Source: Ditibartonella choladocola
GTDB lineage: Bacteria; Pseudomonadota; Alphaproteobacteria; Rhizobiales; Rhizobiaceae
DNA length: 64,000 nt
NCBI RefSeq assembly: GCF_002007565.1
Contig: NZ_CP015625.1
Coordinates: 2,294,001-2,358,000, forward strand
Direction of reading: 5' to 3'
Positions 63,121 to 64,000 of the stretch are shown here, one piece after another (positions within the stretch are counted from its first letter, which is position 1; every line of letters starts with the position of its first letter). Position numbers and translations under genes: made by a program. Under the pieces are notes generated by a model. That model was not told the DNA's origin. It did not search any database and worked only from the letters and a program-made list of their open reading frames with translations.

Positions 63121-63735
63121 ATGAGCAAAGTGATCGCTTTATCCGGCAGTTTCAATCGGCCTTCAAAAACCACCGCTCTTGTCAATCATATCGGCAAAAA
63201 GGTGGCCAAAAAATTCGGCATAGAGGTTGTGAGCTATGATCTTCTCGATGTCGGAACCACGCTGGGACTTGCCCAGCGTGCCGATAAACTCGAACCGAAT
63301 GGCCAACGGATTATCGAAGAACTGACATCGGCAGATGCGCTTATTATCGGCAGTCCCGTCTATAAAGGAAGTTATCCGGGATTGTTCAAACATTTCATTG
63401 ATCTCATCGAGCCTGAACGACTTTATGGAAAACCTGTGCTGCTTTCTGCAACCGGCGGCGGTGACCGACACGCATTGATGGTCGAACATCAATTGCGTCC
63501 GCTTTTCGGTTTCTTCATGGCGCATAGTCTGCCAACAGCAATTTATGCCGCTGCACGCGATTTCGGGCAGGATAATGAAATACAATCGCCAGATCTGATC
63601 GCCCGCATTGATAAAGCGGTAGACCAATTCATCCCCTTCATCAAAGCGGAGACAGCGCACAGTTCCGAACAAAAAACAACTGTCCAACGGGCACGCGGGA
63701 CGCATGATGTTTTGCCCTTTGCGGTCAATTCGTGA
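63121..63735 (+). CDS. NAD(P)H-dependent FMN reductase (MsuE/SsuE-like)
   Basis: Flavodoxin-fold reductase of 204 aa supplying FMNH2 to the two neighbouring monooxygenases. It contains ALSGSFNRPSKTTALV (phosphate-binding loop), LIIGSPVYKGSYPGLFKHFIDLI (flavin contact) and KPVLLSATGGGDRHALMVEHQLRPLF, all typical of SsuE/MsuE proteins. I chose the ATG at 63121, which has AAAGGA upstream; an earlier start would overlap the previous gene. Reductases of this kind act as separate electron donors in two-component systems. Confidence 0.93.
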   Translation: MSKVIALSGSFNRPSKTTALVNHIGKKVAKKFGIEVVSYDLLDVGTTLGLAQRADKLEPNGQRIIEELTSADALIIGSPVYKGSYPGLFKHFIDLIEPERLYGKPVLLSATGGGDRHALMVEHQLRPLFGFFMAHSLPTAIYAAARDFGQDNEIQSPDLIARIDKAVDQFIPFIKAETAHSSEQKTTVQRARGTHDVLPFAVNS

Positions 63736-63749
63736 GTCAGGAGACGCCG

Positions 63750-64000
63750 ATGAAACATTTTGTCTTTACCAGTTTGAAAGACCCTCGATCAGCGCGGCTG
63801 CGTGCCGCGTTGATAGAAGAATATGACAGCCGTTATGGTAGTTTTTATGATGAGGAAGGCGCAAAAGCCGAGCTTGACCGCTATCCGGCCGAAGATTTTG
63901 CCCCGCCAAAAGGAAATTTCCTGTTATTGATTGATGGTGAAACAACTATTGGTGGCGGCGCTTTCAAATTTTACAACGAGACGACCGCCGAGCTCAAGCG
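63750..64000 (+). CDS. GNAT-family N-acetyltransferase, N-terminal part (truncated by window edge)
   Basis: Starts with the ATG at 63750 behind CAGGAGA, 14 bases after the FMN reductase stop, and stays open to the window end (83 residues). The visible part, with LRAALIEEYDSRYG near residue 17-30 and FLLLIDGETTIGGGAFKF near 57-74, fits the first half of a GNAT acetyltransferase (beta strands leading to the acetyl-CoA loop, which would lie beyond the edge). Its position in the monooxygenase operon suggests N-acetylation of the substrate or product, as in S-alkylcysteine salvage operons (inference). Confidence 0.75.
   Translation, partial: MKHFVFTSLKDPRSARLRAALIEEYDSRYGSFYDEEGAKAELDRYPAEDFAPPKGNFLLLIDGETTIGGGAFKFYNETTAELK

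Noticed and set aside
1..64000. tRNA, rRNA, insertion sequences, prophage or integrase genes
   Set aside because: None recognised by eye on either strand; a dedicated covariance-model search could still reveal small RNAs.

Overview
The window reads as a low-GC alphaproteobacterium of the order Hyphomicrobiales/Rhizobiales. The best single marker is a conserved Rhizobiales inner-membrane protein family at 19434-23000. Compact AT-leaning DNA, very large type I secreted proteins and sugar-acid catabolism would suit a host- or insect-gut-associated Bartonellaceae-like genome, but that placement is inference.

Layout. 1-2.8 kb: N-terminal part of a TonB-dependent siderophore receptor (minus strand, cut by the window edge), a divergent AraC-type regulator and a small GIY-YIG-like protein. 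3.5-18 kb: a six-gene minus-strand operon encoding a MotA/TolQ-like protein, a TolC-like protein, a MotB-like protein, an HlyD-like adaptor, a 2365-aa secreted repeat protein and a C39-like ABC exporter. The parts and the order TolC-HlyD-substrate-ABC match siiC-D-E-F of Salmonella SPI-4, and the MotAB-like pair matches SiiB/SiiA. The exporter has a degenerate ATPase signature and no H-loop histidine. 19.4-48.5 kb: a second minus-strand locus encoding a 6064-aa Bap/SiiE-like adhesin with about 45 Ig-like domains, a flavin-dependent tryptophan-halogenase-like enzyme, a second TolC, ABC exporter and HlyD, and the conserved Rhizobiales membrane protein. Both loci are preceded by long, extremely AT-rich gene-free DNA.

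50.0-56.8 kb: a complete tetronate operon (ltnD, otnK, otnI, DeoR-type regulator, denD, otnC, MFS transporter). It should convert L-threonate and D-erythronate to dihydroxyacetone phosphate. 57.07-57.91 kb: about six copies of a 137-bp tandem repeat. 58.5-59.2 kb: a butanediol/acetoin dehydrogenase with a clear terminator. 60.2-60.5 kb: a DUF3088 protein. 60.7-64.0 kb: a plus-strand operon of two luciferase-like monooxygenases, an FMN reductase and a truncated GNAT acetyltransferase, probably for sulfur or xenobiotic salvage.

The most notable points are: (i) two type I secretion systems side by side, one with an SPI-4-like proton-channel pair; (ii) a halogenase gene inside the adhesin/secretion operon, behind a strong hairpin; (iii) a higher-order domain repeat in the giant adhesin whose cycle grows from 5 to 8 domains; (iv) at least eight different short intergenic tandem repeats (15-20 bp units), two of which supply the ribosome-binding site of the next gene.
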